Below are positions 14,765 through 23,145 of a stretch of 64,000 bases of DNA, in pieces (the first letter of the stretch is position 1; each line of letters begins with the position of its first letter). The translations under genes were made by a program, and so were the position numbers. The notes beneath the pieces are model-generated. The model was not told the DNA's origin, made no database searches, and saw only the letters and a program-made list of their open reading frames with translations. This stretch comes from Streptomyces hyderabadensis (lineage in GTDB: Bacteria > Actinomycetota > Actinomycetes > Streptomycetales > Streptomycetaceae), in NCBI RefSeq assembly GCF_020404845.1, contig NZ_JAIOJZ010000011.1, forward strand, positions 101,477 to 165,476, in the 5' to 3' direction.

Positions 14765-15820
14765 ATGAGCGCCCTGCTGTCCGACCTCGGAGCAGACCTT
14801 CCCCTCGTCGCGGCCCCCATGGCCGGGGGTCCGAGCACCCCCGCGCTGGTGACCGCCGCCGCCCGGGCGGGCGGCCTCGGCTTCCTCGCCGGCGGGTACC
14901 GGACCGCACCGGCCCTCGCCGAACAGATCCGCACCACCCGCGCCGCGGGCGTCCCGTTCGGCGTCAACCTGTTCGTCCCGAACCCGGTCCCCATCTCCGC
15001 GGCCGCGTACGGGAGTTACGTACGCGCGATCCGGCCCGAGGCCGAGCGCTACGGCGTCACCCTGCCCGCACACCCCCTGGAGGACGACGACCACTGGACG
15101 GACAAGATCGACCTGCTCGTCTCCGACCCCGTCCCCTGGGTGTCCTTCACCTTCGGCATCCCCGGCCCTCCGGTCGTCAAGGCGCTGCGCAGGGCCGGCA
15201 GCACCGTGCTGCAGTGCGTCACCTCGGCCGACGAGGCACGCCGGGCCGCCGCGGCCGGCGTCGACGTGCTCGTCGTCCAGGCACCGGCGGCCGGCGGCCA
15301 CTCGGCCACCCTCACCCCCGCGCGGCCACCGCGGCCGGTCCGCCTCACCGACCTGATCGCCTCCGTACGCCGCGCCGTGGCCCTGCCCGTCGTCGCCACC
15401 GGCGGCATCACCACAGCCGCTGACGTCGCCACGGCGCTGGCCGCGGGGGCCGAGGCCGCCATGGTCGGCACCGCCCTGCTGCGCACCCACGAGAGTGGGG
15501 CCTCCGCCCCGCACAAGGCGGCCCTGGTCGACCCGGCCTTCACCGCGACCACCGTCACCCGCGCCTTCACCGGGCGCCCCGCGCGCGCCCTGCGCAATCA
15601 CTTCACCGACCACTACGACCCCGTCGCCCCGCTCGGCTATCCCGCCCTGCACCACCTCACCGGCCCGCTCCGCAGGGCCGCGACCGCGGCAGGCGACACC
15701 CGCCTGATCCACCTGTGGGCCGGAACCGGCCACCGGCAGGCCGCGGCCGAACCCGCCGCCGACACCTTCGACCGCCTCGCCGGGCGGATCCCGACGTGCC
15801 GCGACTCACCTGCCGGATGA
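14765..15820 (+). CDS. Nitronate monooxygenase-like FMN oxidoreductase
   Basis: The protein has 351 residues, ATG at 14765 after CAGGAGTCGAC. The TIM-barrel sequence follows the 2-nitropropane dioxygenase family: LVAAPMAGGPSTPALVTAAARAGGLGFLAGGY at the N-terminus, ADVLVVQ-type VDVLVVQAPAAGGH in the middle, and LPVVATGGITTAADVATALAAGAEAAMVGTALL for FMN phosphate binding. The family oxidises alkyl nitronates such as propionate-3-nitronate with O2. It is co-transcribed with the MFS gene and presumably controlled by the divergent LysR gene. Confidence 0.88.
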   Translation: MSALLSDLGADLPLVAAPMAGGPSTPALVTAAARAGGLGFLAGGYRTAPALAEQIRTTRAAGVPFGVNLFVPNPVPISAAAYGSYVRAIRPEAERYGVTLPAHPLEDDDHWTDKIDLLVSDPVPWVSFTFGIPGPPVVKALRRAGSTVLQCVTSADEARRAAAAGVDVLVVQAPAAGGHSATLTPARPPRPVRLTDLIASVRRAVALPVVATGGITTAADVATALAAGAEAAMVGTALLRTHESGASAPHKAALVDPAFTATTVTRAFTGRPARALRNHFTDHYDPVAPLGYPALHHLTGPLRRAATAAGDTRLIHLWAGTGHRQAAAEPAADTFDRLAGRIPTCRDSPAG

Positions 15821-15856
15821 CGCACCGTCGGCTTCCCTTCCCGGCGCCACCCCGTA

Positions 15857-16064
15857 GGCTGGCAGAGCAGCTGGTTCGCCCCGTCAGCCAGGCGGGGTGT
15901 CGCAAGAGGGAACCCGGTGGGAATCCGGGACTGCCCCGCAGCGGTGAGCGGGAACGACCGCCGTCACACGCACTGGGCCCGAGGTACCGGGCCCGGGAAG
16001 CGACGGCCAGTAGGAGCCCTGACGTCGTCAGGACACGCCCGCGAGTCCGAAGACCTGCCAACTG
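15857..16064 (+). promoter_or_regulatory. Cobalamin (AdoCbl) riboswitch of metE
   Basis: The leader contains the conserved cobalamin-aptamer core: GAGGGAACCCGGTGGGAATCC, then GACTGCCCCGCAGCGGTGAG with CGGGAAC, a peripheral CACTGGG segment, and the 3' box AGTCCGAAGACCTGCC at 16044-16059. A P1 stem can form between GGCAG near 15860 and CTGCC near 16055. It precedes metE, whose product is redundant when B12 allows MetH to work, so cobalamin should switch expression off. Ends are approximate. Confidence 0.95.
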
Positions 16065-16065
16065 C

Positions 16066-16091
16066 CCGCGTGCGGACCGATCCGTACGCGG
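16066..16091 (+). promoter_or_regulatory. Hairpin after the riboswitch (candidate expression platform)
   Basis: Arms CCGCGTGCGGA and TCCGTACGCGG, with one G-U pair, enclose the loop CCGA, immediately downstream of the aptamer. No U-tract follows. It sits about 155 bases before the metE start codon, so it may act as an intrinsic-like or Rho-linked terminator or as an antiterminator partner. Confidence 0.5.
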
Positions 16092-16244
16092 ACATCCCGG
16101 TGACCTCGAGGGCGGGTCGGCGTACACATCGGACGGAGCGACCGGGCTTGTGCCGCGCGGCTCGTGGCCGTCCGGTTCGTCACTCCTTCGCGCTCTCGTC
16201 CCGTCGCCGGGATCTCAGGGATTCATCTCGCGAAGGAGATCTCC

Positions 16245-18563
16245 GTGACAGCGAAGTCGGCAGCCGCGGCGGCACGGGCCACCGTGTACGGCTATCCCCG
16301 CCAGGGCCGCAACCGTGAACTGAAGAAGGCCGTCGAGGGCTACTGGCAGGGGCGGGTCGGCGCCGACGCCCTCCGGTCGACCGCCGCCGGGCTGCGGCGG
16401 AGCACCTGGCGTCAGCTCGCCGACGCGGGCCTCCACGAGGTGCCCACCGGTGACTTCTCGTACTACGACCACGTCCTCGACACGACCGTCATGGTGGGCG
16501 CGATCCCGAAGCGGCACCGCGCGGCCGTCGACGCCGACGCGCTCGGCGGCTACTTCGCCATGGCCCGGGGCACCCAGGAGGTCGCGCCGCTGGAGATGAC
16601 CAAGTGGTTCGACACCAACTACCACTACCTGGTCCCCGAGCTGGGCCCCGGCACCGTCTTCACGGCCGACTCCGCCAAGCAGGTGGCCGAGCTGACCGAA
16701 GCCCTCGCTCTCGGGCTGAGCGCACGGCCCGTGCTGGTCGGCCCCGTCACCTACCTCCTCCTGGCCAAGCCCGCCCCCGGCGTGCCCGCCGGCTTCGAAC
16801 CGCTGACGCTGCTGGAGGCGCTGCTGCCCGTGTACGCCGAGGTGCTCGCCGACCTGCGGGCGGCCGGGGCCGAGTGGGTGCAGCTCGACGAGCCCGCACT
16901 GGTGCAGGACCGCACCCCGGCCGAACTGCAGGCCGCCGAGCGCTGCTACCGCGTGCTCGGCGGCCTCACCGACCGGCCGAAGCTGCTCGTGGCCTCCTAC
17001 TTCGACCGGCTCGGCGACGCGCTTCCCGTCCTGGCCAAGGCACCGGTCGAAGGGCTCGCCCTGGACTTCACCGGGGCGGCCGCGGCCAACCTCGACGCAC
17101 TCGCCGCGGTCGGCGGGCTGCCCGGCAAGCGACTGGTCGCCGGCGTCGTCGACGGCCGCAACGTCTGGATCAACGACCTGTCGAAGTCCCTGTCCACTCT
17201 CGGTACCCTCCTCGGACTCGCCGACCGGGTCGACGTGGCCGCCTCCTGCTCGCTGCTGCACGTGCCGCTCGACGCGTCCGCCGAGCGGGACGTCGAGCCG
17301 CAGATCCGGCGCTGGCTGGCCTTCGCCCGGCAGAAGACCGCCGAGGTCGTCACGCTCGCCGAGGCGCTCGCCCGGGGCACCGGCTCCGTCACCGCCGAAC
17401 TCGCCGCCAACCGGGCCGACCTGGCCTCCCGTGCGGGATCGCCGATCACCCGCGACCCGGCCGTACGAGCCCGCGCCGCGGCCGTGACGGACGCCGACAC
17501 CCGCCGCTCGCAGCCGTACGCCGAACGGAGCGCGGCCCAACGCGCCCGTCTCGGACTGCCGTTGCTGCCCACCACGACCATCGGCTCCTTCCCGCAGACC
17601 GGCGGACTCCGCCGGGCCCGCGCGGACCTGCGCGCGGGCCGCCTCGGCACCGGCGGCTACGAGGAGCGCATCGAGGCGGAGATCCAGGAGGTGATCTCCT
17701 TCCAGGAGACGACCGGCATCGACGTCCTGGTGCACGGCGAGCCCGAACGCAACGACATGGTCCAGTACTTCGCCGAACAGCTCACCGGCTGCCTCGCCAC
17801 CCGGCACGGCTGGGTCCAGTCCTACGGCACCCGCTACGTCCGTCCGCCGATCCTGGCCGGGGACGTCTCCCGGCCCGAGCCGATGACGGTGCGCTGGACC
17901 TCCTACGCCCAGTCGCTGACCGAGCGCCCCGTCAAGGGCATGCTCACCGGGCCGGTCACCATGCTCGCCTGGTCCTTCGTCCGCGACGACCAGCCCCTCG
18001 CCGACACCGCCCGCCAGGTCGCCCTCGCCCTGCGCGACGAGGTCGCCGACCTGGAGGCGGCCGGGACGGCGGTCATCCAGGTCGACGAGCCCGCGCTGCG
18101 CGAGACCCTACCGCTGCGGGCCGCCGACCGTGCGGCGTACCTGGCGTGGGCCACCGAGGCCTTCCGGCTCACCACCACCGGAGTGCGTCCGGACACCCAG
18201 ATCCACACCCACATGTGCTACGCCGAGTTCGGTGACATCGTGCAGGCGATCGACGACCTCGATGCCGACGTCATCAGCCTGGAGGCCGCCCGCTCCCACA
18301 TGCAGGTCGCCCGCGAACTCGCCGCCCACGGCTACCCCCGCGAGGCCGGACCGGGGGTCTACGACATCCACTCCCCGCGCGTCCCCGGCGCCGACGAGGC
18401 CGCGGACCTGTTGCGCACCGGTCTGAAGGCGATCCCCGCGGAACGGTTGTGGGTCAATCCCGACTGCGGCCTGAAGACGCGCGGCTGGCCCGAGACCCGT
18501 GCCGCGCTGGAGAACCTGGTCGCCGCCGCCCGCACCGTCCGGAGTGAGCTGCCCGCCTCCTGA
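16245..18563 (+). CDS. metE: Cobalamin-independent methionine synthase
   Basis: The protein has 772 residues, the usual MetE length, GTG at 16245 with GAAGGAGAT upstream. The N-terminal domain starts [21 protein letters not shown], and the C-terminal catalytic domain begins [15 protein letters not shown]. Zinc-site motifs are visible: HTHMCYAEF, with the His and Cys ligands, and DCGLKTRGW near the end with the last Cys ligand. It transfers a methyl group from 5-methyltetrahydrofolate polyglutamate to homocysteine. The upstream B12 riboswitch explains its regulation. A strong hairpin follows. Confidence 0.97.
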   Translation: MTAKSAAAAARATVYGYPRQGRNRELKKAVEGYWQGRVGADALRSTAAGLRRSTWRQLADAGLHEVPTGDFSYYDHVLDTTVMVGAIPKRHRAAVDADALGGYFAMARGTQEVAPLEMTKWFDTNYHYLVPELGPGTVFTADSAKQVAELTEALALGLSARPVLVGPVTYLLLAKPAPGVPAGFEPLTLLEALLPVYAEVLADLRAAGAEWVQLDEPALVQDRTPAELQAAERCYRVLGGLTDRPKLLVASYFDRLGDALPVLAKAPVEGLALDFTGAAAANLDALAAVGGLPGKRLVAGVVDGRNVWINDLSKSLSTLGTLLGLADRVDVAASCSLLHVPLDASAERDVEPQIRRWLAFARQKTAEVVTLAEALARGTGSVTAELAANRADLASRAGSPITRDPAVRARAAAVTDADTRRSQPYAERSAAQRARLGLPLLPTTTIGSFPQTGGLRRARADLRAGRLGTGGYEERIEAEIQEVISFQETTGIDVLVHGEPERNDMVQYFAEQLTGCLATRHGWVQSYGTRYVRPPILAGDVSRPEPMTVRWTSYAQSLTERPVKGMLTGPVTMLAWSFVRDDQPLADTARQVALALRDEVADLEAAGTAVIQVDEPALRETLPLRAADRAAYLAWATEAFRLTTTGVRPDTQIHTHMCYAEFGDIVQAIDDLDADVISLEAARSHMQVARELAAHGYPREAGPGVYDIHSPRVPGADEAADLLRTGLKAIPAERLWVNPDCGLKTRGWPETRAALENLVAAARTVRSELPAS

Positions 18564-18590
18564 GCGCCCAACCCTCAGGCCCGGGCACGG

Positions 18591-18616
18591 GCGCGGCACC
18601 GTGCCCGGTGCCGCGC
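18591..18616. terminator. Bidirectional terminator hairpin between metE and OsmC gene
   Basis: A perfect 10-base stem (GCGCGGCACC and GGTGCCGCGC) encloses a 6-base loop. It sits between two convergent genes. Confidence 0.7.
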
Positions 18617-18632
18617 GGTCCCCGCACGCGTG

Positions 18633-19076
18633 TCAGGCGTCGGTGACCGTCGTGGTCACCGGTGTGCCGATCTCGACGGTCCGGCTCACGGTGCAGAGCC
18701 GGTCGTGGGAGGCCTTGACCGCGCGGGGCAGGATCGCGCGGGCGCGCTCGGCCCCCTCCTCGTCGTCCGGGAAGGCCACCGTGAACGCGACCTCGAGGTT
18801 CGTCATGCGGTTGCCCAGGTCGTCGACGACCTTGTCGCCCCTGACCGTCACGGAGAACCGGGTGGGCTCGGCGTGGCGGCCGGTGGCGGCATCGACGTCC
18901 ACGGCCGTGCAGCCGCCGATCGCGGCCAGGAACAGCTCGACGGGGGTGAACCCGCTGTCCTGGCCGCCGTCCGGGGCCGTGCCGAAGGCGATCGATCCGC
19001 CGCGGGCGTTGGTCGCCACGTACTGGCCGCTGCTGGTGCGTTCGACGACGACGGAACGCTCCGAGTGTTCGCTCAT
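18633..19076 (-). CDS. OsmC-family peroxiredoxin-like protein
   Basis: The protein has 147 residues. It carries both OsmC redox cysteines: C56 in LAAIGGCTAVDV and C128 in SHDRLCTVSRT. Members are thiol-dependent hydroperoxide reductases that protect against organic peroxides or hypochlorite. The ATG at 19076 has no ribosome binding site, but TAATGT lies 7 bases upstream of it, so the message may start at or next to the ATG. Confidence 0.9.
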   Translation of the reverse strand: MSEHSERSVVVERTSSGQYVATNARGGSIAFGTAPDGGQDSGFTPVELFLAAIGGCTAVDVDAATGRHAEPTRFSVTVRGDKVVDDLGNRMTNLEVAFTVAFPDDEEGAERARAILPRAVKASHDRLCTVSRTVEIGTPVTTTVTDA

Positions 19077-19260
19077 GCCGTTCACATTAGTCACGGCCGG
19101 GGTCGGGCGCCCCCTCCCCCGCCCCGTCTTCGGCGCGCAGCAGACCGTCCTCCTCGTCGCCGACTGCACCACCCGGCGGGCGGGCCGCGTCTTCCTCGTG
19201 GCGGCGCGCCGGATCTGTCAGAGCGATGTCGGTGCCCGCGTCGGCGCCGTGCAGGGGCGC

Positions 19261-19305
19261 TGTCGGCGGCTGTCGGTGGGATGTCGGCGGCTCGTCGGCG
19301 GCGGC
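19261..19305. repeat. Short imperfect tandem repeat of TGTCGGCGGC units
   Basis: Four near-copies of a 10-11 base unit (TGTCGGCGGC, TGTCGGTGGG, TGTCGGCGGC, TCGTCGGCGGC) lie about 65 bases upstream of the FAD monooxygenase start. It could be a multi-site operator or slippage. The rest of the 292-base gap 19077-19368 holds only the promoter region. Confidence 0.5.
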
Positions 19306-19368
19306 TGGCACCTTTCGGGAGGTGGCCGGCCGGAGCCAACCGGACGGCCCGATACCGAAGGAGTCACC

Positions 19369-20490
19369 ATGCACACCCCAGTCACGATCATCGGCGCCGG
19401 GCTCGGCGGGCTGACGCTGGCCCGCGTCCTGCATGTCCACGCGATCCCGGTCACCGTCTACGAGGCCGACTCCTCCCCTTCGGCACGCGCGCAGGGCGGA
19501 CTGCTCGACATTCACGACTACAACGGACAACTCGCGCTGGAGGAAGCCGGGTTGACGGACGAGTTCCGGGCCGTCGTGCTGCCCGGCCGCCAGGCGCTGC
19601 GGGTGCTCGACACGGACGGGACCGTGCTGCTCGACCAGCCCGACGACGGGACCGGCGGACGTCCGGAGGTCCAGCGCGGCGACCTGCGTCAGGTCCTGCT
19701 CGACTCGCTCCCGGCGGGCACCGTGCGGTGGGGGCACAAGGTCAGCGGTGCCCGCTCCCTGGGCGACGGGCGGCACGAGGTGACGTTCGCCGACGGCGGC
19801 ACCGTCGTCACCGGCCTGCTGGTCGGTGCGGACGGCGCGTGGTCGCGCGTGCGGCCGCTGCTCTCCTGCGCCACACCCGAGTACATCGGCAAATCGGTCG
19901 TCGAGACCTACCTGTTCGACTCCGGCTCACGGCACCCGGCCGCCGCCAAGGCCGTCGGCGGCGGAATGCTGCTCGCCCCTTCGCCGGGCAAGGAGATATT
20001 CGCCCACCGGGAGAAGGACGACACTCTGCACGCCTACGTGGGGCTGGCCCGGCCCCGGGACTGGTTCGCCGCCGTCGACTTCGCCGATCCCGCCGCGGCC
20101 ACCGCGCGGATCGCCCGGGAATTCGAGGGCTGGGCGCCGGAGCTGACGGCACTGATCACCGACAGCGACGTCGCACCGGTCCTGCGCTCCCTGTACGCCC
20201 TGCCGACCGGGCACCGGTGGGACCGGGTACCGGGTGTGACCCTGCTGGGCGACGCCGCCCACCTCTCCGCCCCCAACGGTGAGGGAGCCAACCTGGCGAT
20301 GCTCGACGGTGCGGAACTGGGCGGGGCCATCGCGGCGCACCCCGGTGACGTCGAGACGGCGCTGACCGTGTACGAACGGGCCATGTTCCCCCGCAGCGCC
20401 GAGTCGGCCACCGACGAGATGCCCGGACTCGACTCCGCCGGCAACACGGCCCGGGGCCTGGTCGACCTGGTCACCGAGCACAGCGGGTGA
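19369..20490 (+). CDS. FAD-dependent monooxygenase, TetX/PHBH-like
   Basis: The protein has 373 residues, ATG at 19369 with GAAGGAG upstream. It has the N-terminal dinucleotide-binding loop TIIGAGLGGLTLARVL, the middle GADGAWSRVRP (DG motif) and the C-terminal GDAAHLSAPNGEGANLAMLDG (GD motif) of class A flavoprotein monooxygenases. The overall pattern (GGLLDIHDYNGQLALEEAGL) is that of the TetX-like branch, which hydroxylates tetracyclines, although most members have unknown substrates. A related protein is encoded at 61076-62200. A tandem-repeat hairpin downstream probably ends the transcript. Confidence 0.88.
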   Translation: MHTPVTIIGAGLGGLTLARVLHVHAIPVTVYEADSSPSARAQGGLLDIHDYNGQLALEEAGLTDEFRAVVLPGRQALRVLDTDGTVLLDQPDDGTGGRPEVQRGDLRQVLLDSLPAGTVRWGHKVSGARSLGDGRHEVTFADGGTVVTGLLVGADGAWSRVRPLLSCATPEYIGKSVVETYLFDSGSRHPAAAKAVGGGMLLAPSPGKEIFAHREKDDTLHAYVGLARPRDWFAAVDFADPAAATARIAREFEGWAPELTALITDSDVAPVLRSLYALPTGHRWDRVPGVTLLGDAAHLSAPNGEGANLAMLDGAELGGAIAAHPGDVETALTVYERAMFPRSAESATDEMPGLDSAGNTARGLVDLVTEHSG

Positions 20491-20498
20491 GCCCGGGC

Positions 20499-20541
20499 GC
20501 CACCCGTGGCCGCGGGTGCCACCCGTGGCCGCGGGTGGCAC
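20499..20541. terminator. Tandem 19-base repeat forming a terminator hairpin
   Basis: The unit GCCACCCGTGGCCGCGGGT occurs twice in perfect tandem (20499-20517, 20518-20536). The second copy plus following GGC folds as GCCACCCG / CGGGTGGC with a 6-base loop. It lies right after the monooxygenase stop codon. Confidence 0.65.
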
Positions 20542-20550
20542 CCGGTCGGC

Positions 20551-20580
20551 TTGATAGGCAAGCCATGACTTGCCTATAGT
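20551..20580 (+). promoter_or_regulatory. Promoter and operator of the ArsR-VOC operon
   Basis: A perfect inverted repeat with 9-base arms ATAGGCAAG and CTTGCCTAT around CCATGA (20554-20577) overlaps a promoter with -35 TTGATA (20551-20556), an 18-base spacer and -10 TATAGT (20575-20580). The GTG start of the ArsR gene follows after 6 bases, so the transcript should be leaderless. A repressor bound here would block RNA polymerase. Confidence 0.75.
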
Positions 20581-20586
20581 GGCGTC

Positions 20587-20889
20587 GTGGCCGACGAACT
20601 CTTCAGAGCGCTGAGTGACCGCACGCGCCGCATCATCCTCGACGAACTCGTGCAGAAGTCCGGACAGACCCTGTTCGAGATCTGCTCGCGGCTGAGCATG
20701 AAGCACCGGCTGGCCATCTCCCGCCAGGGGGTCTCCCAGCACCTCGCGGTGCTGGAGGCCGCCGGGCTCGTGCGGTCCCGGCGCGAGGGACGCTACAAGT
20801 ACCACGACCTGAACACCGCGCCGCTGCGGCACATCACCGAGCGGTGGCCCGCCCCCGACGCGCCCGAACCCGAGGAGAAGACTCCATGA
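20587..20889 (+). CDS. ArsR-family transcriptional repressor
   Basis: The protein has 100 residues with a GTG start that probably coincides with the transcription start. The winged helix runs from FRALSDRTRRIILDEL through ISRQGVSQHLAVLEAAGLVRSRREGRYKYHDLN. Cysteine is limited to one (FEICSRLS), so it is not a typical metal sensor; it resembles the SdpR-like repressors that sit with VOC proteins. Its stop codon overlaps the VOC start (ATGA), so the two are translationally coupled. A perfect operator overlaps the promoter, indicating autorepression. Confidence 0.9.
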   Translation: MADELFRALSDRTRRIILDELVQKSGQTLFEICSRLSMKHRLAISRQGVSQHLAVLEAAGLVRSRREGRYKYHDLNTAPLRHITERWPAPDAPEPEEKTP

Positions 20890-21278
20890 GGATCCACCTG
20901 ACCAGCATCTTCGTCGACGACCAGGCCAAGGCGCTGAAGTTCTACACCGAGGTGCTCGGCTTCGTGAAGAAGCACGACGTTCCGGTGGGGGAACAGGACC
21001 GGTGGCTGACCGTCGTCTCCTCCGACGAGCCCGGCGGCACCGAGCTGCTGCTGGAGCCCGCGGGCCACCCGGCCGTCAAGCCCTACCGCGACGCCCTCGT
21101 CGAGGACGGCATCCCCCTCGCCCAGTTCGCCGTCGACGACGTCCACGCCGAGTACGAGCGAATGAGCGCACTCGGCGTCCGCTTCACCCAGGAGCCCCTG
21201 GAGATGGGCCCCGTCACCACCGCCGTCTTCGACGACACCTGCGGCAACCTGATCCAGATCTCCACCCAGCCGCAGTGA
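20886..21278 (+). CDS. VOC-family (glyoxalase-like) protein
   Basis: The protein has 130 residues, one vicinal-oxygen-chelate unit with paired beta-alpha-beta-beta-beta modules: MRIHLTSIFVDDQAKALKFYTEVLGF at the start and TTAVFDDTCGNLIQI at the end. VOC proteins bind metal and act as glyoxalases, dioxygenases or drug-binding proteins such as bleomycin resistance proteins. Being the only partner of an ArsR-type repressor suggests response to a small toxic molecule. The substrate is unknown. Confidence 0.88.
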   Translation: MRIHLTSIFVDDQAKALKFYTEVLGFVKKHDVPVGEQDRWLTVVSSDEPGGTELLLEPAGHPAVKPYRDALVEDGIPLAQFAVDDVHAEYERMSALGVRFTQEPLEMGPVTTAVFDDTCGNLIQISTQPQ

Positions 21279-21293
21279 CGGCCCGTCGCCGCG

Positions 21294-21845
21294 TCACCGC
21301 CCCGAGGCTCGCCACTCGGGGGCCAGCACCGCCCAGACCTGCTTGTCGTGACGCACGCCCGCGTACGGCCATGCCTCGCGTCGCACGCCCTCCAGGGTCA
21401 TGCCGAGCCGTGCGGCGACCGCGGCGCTGCGGTCGTTGTCCGCGCGGCAGTGCCATTCGGCCCGGTGCAGCCCCCGGGTCGTGAAGGCCCAGTCCAGCAA
21501 CAGGCCACAGGCCCGCGTGATCAGGCCGTGGCCCTCGGCCGACGGCTCCAGCCAGCAGCCGATCTCGCAGGTGCCGAAGGCGGCGTCGAAGTCGGTGAAC
21601 ATCACACCGCCCACCAGCGTCTCCGCACGCCAGATGCCGTACAGGCGGGCGCCGTCGCCGGCCTGACGTGCGGCGTACCGCTCCAGGGTGGCCCGCGCTC
21701 CCTGTATGTCGTCGGTGACGAACGCGGGCCCGACCCAGGGACGGATGTGCTCACGGGCCCGGTCCAGATGACCGGCGAACTCCTCGGCGTGCCACACCTC
21801 CAGCGGACCGAGACGAGCAGCGTCACCCAGCGACACCGAGAACAT
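21294..21845 (-). CDS. GNAT-family N-acetyltransferase, RimJ/RimL-like
   Basis: The protein has 183 residues, ATG at 21845 with GGAGG 4 bases upstream. It follows the RimJ/RimL pattern: LRPLEVWHAEEF-type start, AETLVGGVMF, FGTCEIGCWLEPSAEGHGLITRACGLLLDWAF and the C-terminal NDRSAAVAARLGMTLEGVRREAW, which binds the acetyl-CoA pyrophosphate. It probably acetylates an N-terminal amine or small molecule. It is divergent from a TetR gene, and the promoter gap contains a perfect inverted repeat. Confidence 0.9.
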   Translation of the reverse strand: MFSVSLGDAARLGPLEVWHAEEFAGHLDRAREHIRPWVGPAFVTDDIQGARATLERYAARQAGDGARLYGIWRAETLVGGVMFTDFDAAFGTCEIGCWLEPSAEGHGLITRACGLLLDWAFTTRGLHRAEWHCRADNDRSAAVAARLGMTLEGVRREAWPYAGVRHDKQVWAVLAPEWRASGR

Positions 21846-21861
21846 GAGGCCTCCCCGTTTG

Positions 21862-21877
21862 CACAACACTTGTTGTG
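21862..21877. promoter_or_regulatory. Candidate TetR operator between GNAT and TetR genes
   Basis: Arms CACAACA and TGTTGTG are separated by CT in the 50-base gap between the divergent starts. It lies upstream of TACCGT (21884-21889), a -10-like hexamer placed 6 bases before the TetR ATG. Confidence 0.65.
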
Positions 21878-21895
21878 TCAATGTACCGTGGCGCC

Positions 21896-22507
21896 ATGCC
21901 ACGCACCAAGGGAGATCACGAGGCCCGGCGGCGGGACGTCTCCGCGGCGGTGTGGCAGGTCATGGCCACCCGCGGTTTCGCCGGTCTGACCCTGCGCGCC
22001 GTCGCCGCCGAGCTGGGTGCGACCACGGGGCTGCTCACGCACTACTTCCCCACCAAGCGCGCCCTGCTCGCATACGCCCTCGACCTGCTGGAACGGCGCA
22101 CGCTCGCCCGTCCCCGCCGAGACGCCGGCCAGGGCCTGGCCGCGTTCCGGGACGCCCTGCTGGACATCCTGCCGCTGACCTCCGGGGCCACCGACAGCAA
22201 CCGGGTCTGGGTCTCGTCCTGGGACGCCGCGCTCTGCGACCCCGCCCTGACCGCCGACTACGCCCGCAAGTACGCCCAGGGCCGCGAGCGGCTGCGCGCC
22301 CGGGTGGCCGCCGCGCAGGATCTCGGCGAACTGCCCCCGGGCGACCCCGCCCGGATCGCGGCGAGCGCGCAGTCCTTCGTCCTCGGACTGGTGGTCCAGG
22401 CCCTCTTCGACCCCTCGGCCTTCCCGCCCGAGCGGCAGGTCGAGCTGCTGGACGGCTACCTGGCCGCGCTGACCGCCGAGGCGGGCAGCGACCGGGGCGG
22501 CGGCTGA
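21896..22507 (+). CDS. TetR-family regulator, BetI-like
   Basis: The protein has 203 residues. The N-terminal HTH is WQVMATRGFAGLTLRAVAAELGATTGLLTHYFPTKRALL, with BetI-type GLLTHYF. The C-terminal ligand domain (ALLDILPLTSGATDSNRVWVSSWDAAL) fits BetI/TetR_C_6 members. The ATG at 21896 is preferred over the in-frame ATG at 21875, because the operator would otherwise lie in the coding region. Divergent from the GNAT gene, which is the likely target together with itself. Confidence 0.9.
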   Translation: MPRTKGDHEARRRDVSAAVWQVMATRGFAGLTLRAVAAELGATTGLLTHYFPTKRALLAYALDLLERRTLARPRRDAGQGLAAFRDALLDILPLTSGATDSNRVWVSSWDAALCDPALTADYARKYAQGRERLRARVAAAQDLGELPPGDPARIAASAQSFVLGLVVQALFDPSAFPPERQVELLDGYLAALTAEAGSDRGGG

Positions 22508-22535
22508 CGCCGGCCGTGCCCGCGCGGGAGCGCCG

Positions 22536-23030
22536 TCACGGGGACGAACCGCCGCGTCTGTCGTCGAGCATCCGCTCCAACCGGTCGAAGCGCTCGTGCA
22601 GCGTCCGGTTCGCCTGGCTGTACACCTCTTCGGCGGCCTCCTCGGCATGGCGCGCGAAGTGCCCCCGGCGTTCTTGTTCCCTTCCGACGAACCAGGTGGC
22701 CAGCGCGGCGGTGACCAGACCGAAGGAGGTGATTCCGGCGACCATCACCACCACGGCCACGAGCCGCCCCCACAAGGTCACGGGATACAGGTCGCCGTAG
22801 CCGACGGTCGTCGCGGTTTCCACGGACCACCACAGGGCCCGCGGATAGGTGGTCAGTTGCGCCCCCGGTGCGCCGCGCTCCGCCAGGACGGCGAGGTACG
22901 AACCGACGAGGACCACGACCGCCAGCAGGACCGTCGCGGCACACGAGGCCCTCGCGTGCAGCGAACCGCCCCGGCGTCCGAGCAGCAGGTCGACCAATCT
23001 GGCCAGGAGACCGGACAGCATGCGTCGCAT
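22536..23030 (-). CDS. Two-transmembrane potassium channel
   Basis: The protein has 164 residues. It carries the K+ selectivity filter TVGYGD (residues 75-80, in WWSVETATTVGYGDLYPVT) between two membrane helices (AATVLLAVVVLVGSYLAVLA and GRLVAVVVMVAGITSFGLVTAALATWF), the KcsA layout. The C-terminal tail is predicted to form a helical bundle (HAEEAAEEVYSQANRTLHERFDRLERMLDD), which in KcsA assembles the tetramer. An ATG at 23021 has better ribosome-binding-site spacing and is an alternative start. It is downstream of a TetR gene on the same strand. Confidence 0.93.
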   Translation of the reverse strand: MRRMLSGLLARLVDLLLGRRGGSLHARASCAATVLLAVVVLVGSYLAVLAERGAPGAQLTTYPRALWWSVETATTVGYGDLYPVTLWGRLVAVVVMVAGITSFGLVTAALATWFVGREQERRGHFARHAEEAAEEVYSQANRTLHERFDRLERMLDDRRGGSSP

Positions 23031-23145
23031 GCTCCGTCACCGGCCGGGACGACGAGACGGCAACGCGCCGGTGCGCGTCGAACCCACCCGAACAGCCGCG
23101 GCGTCGCCGACGCGGGGACGCGCCTCCGTGTCGCGCGGTGCGCAG

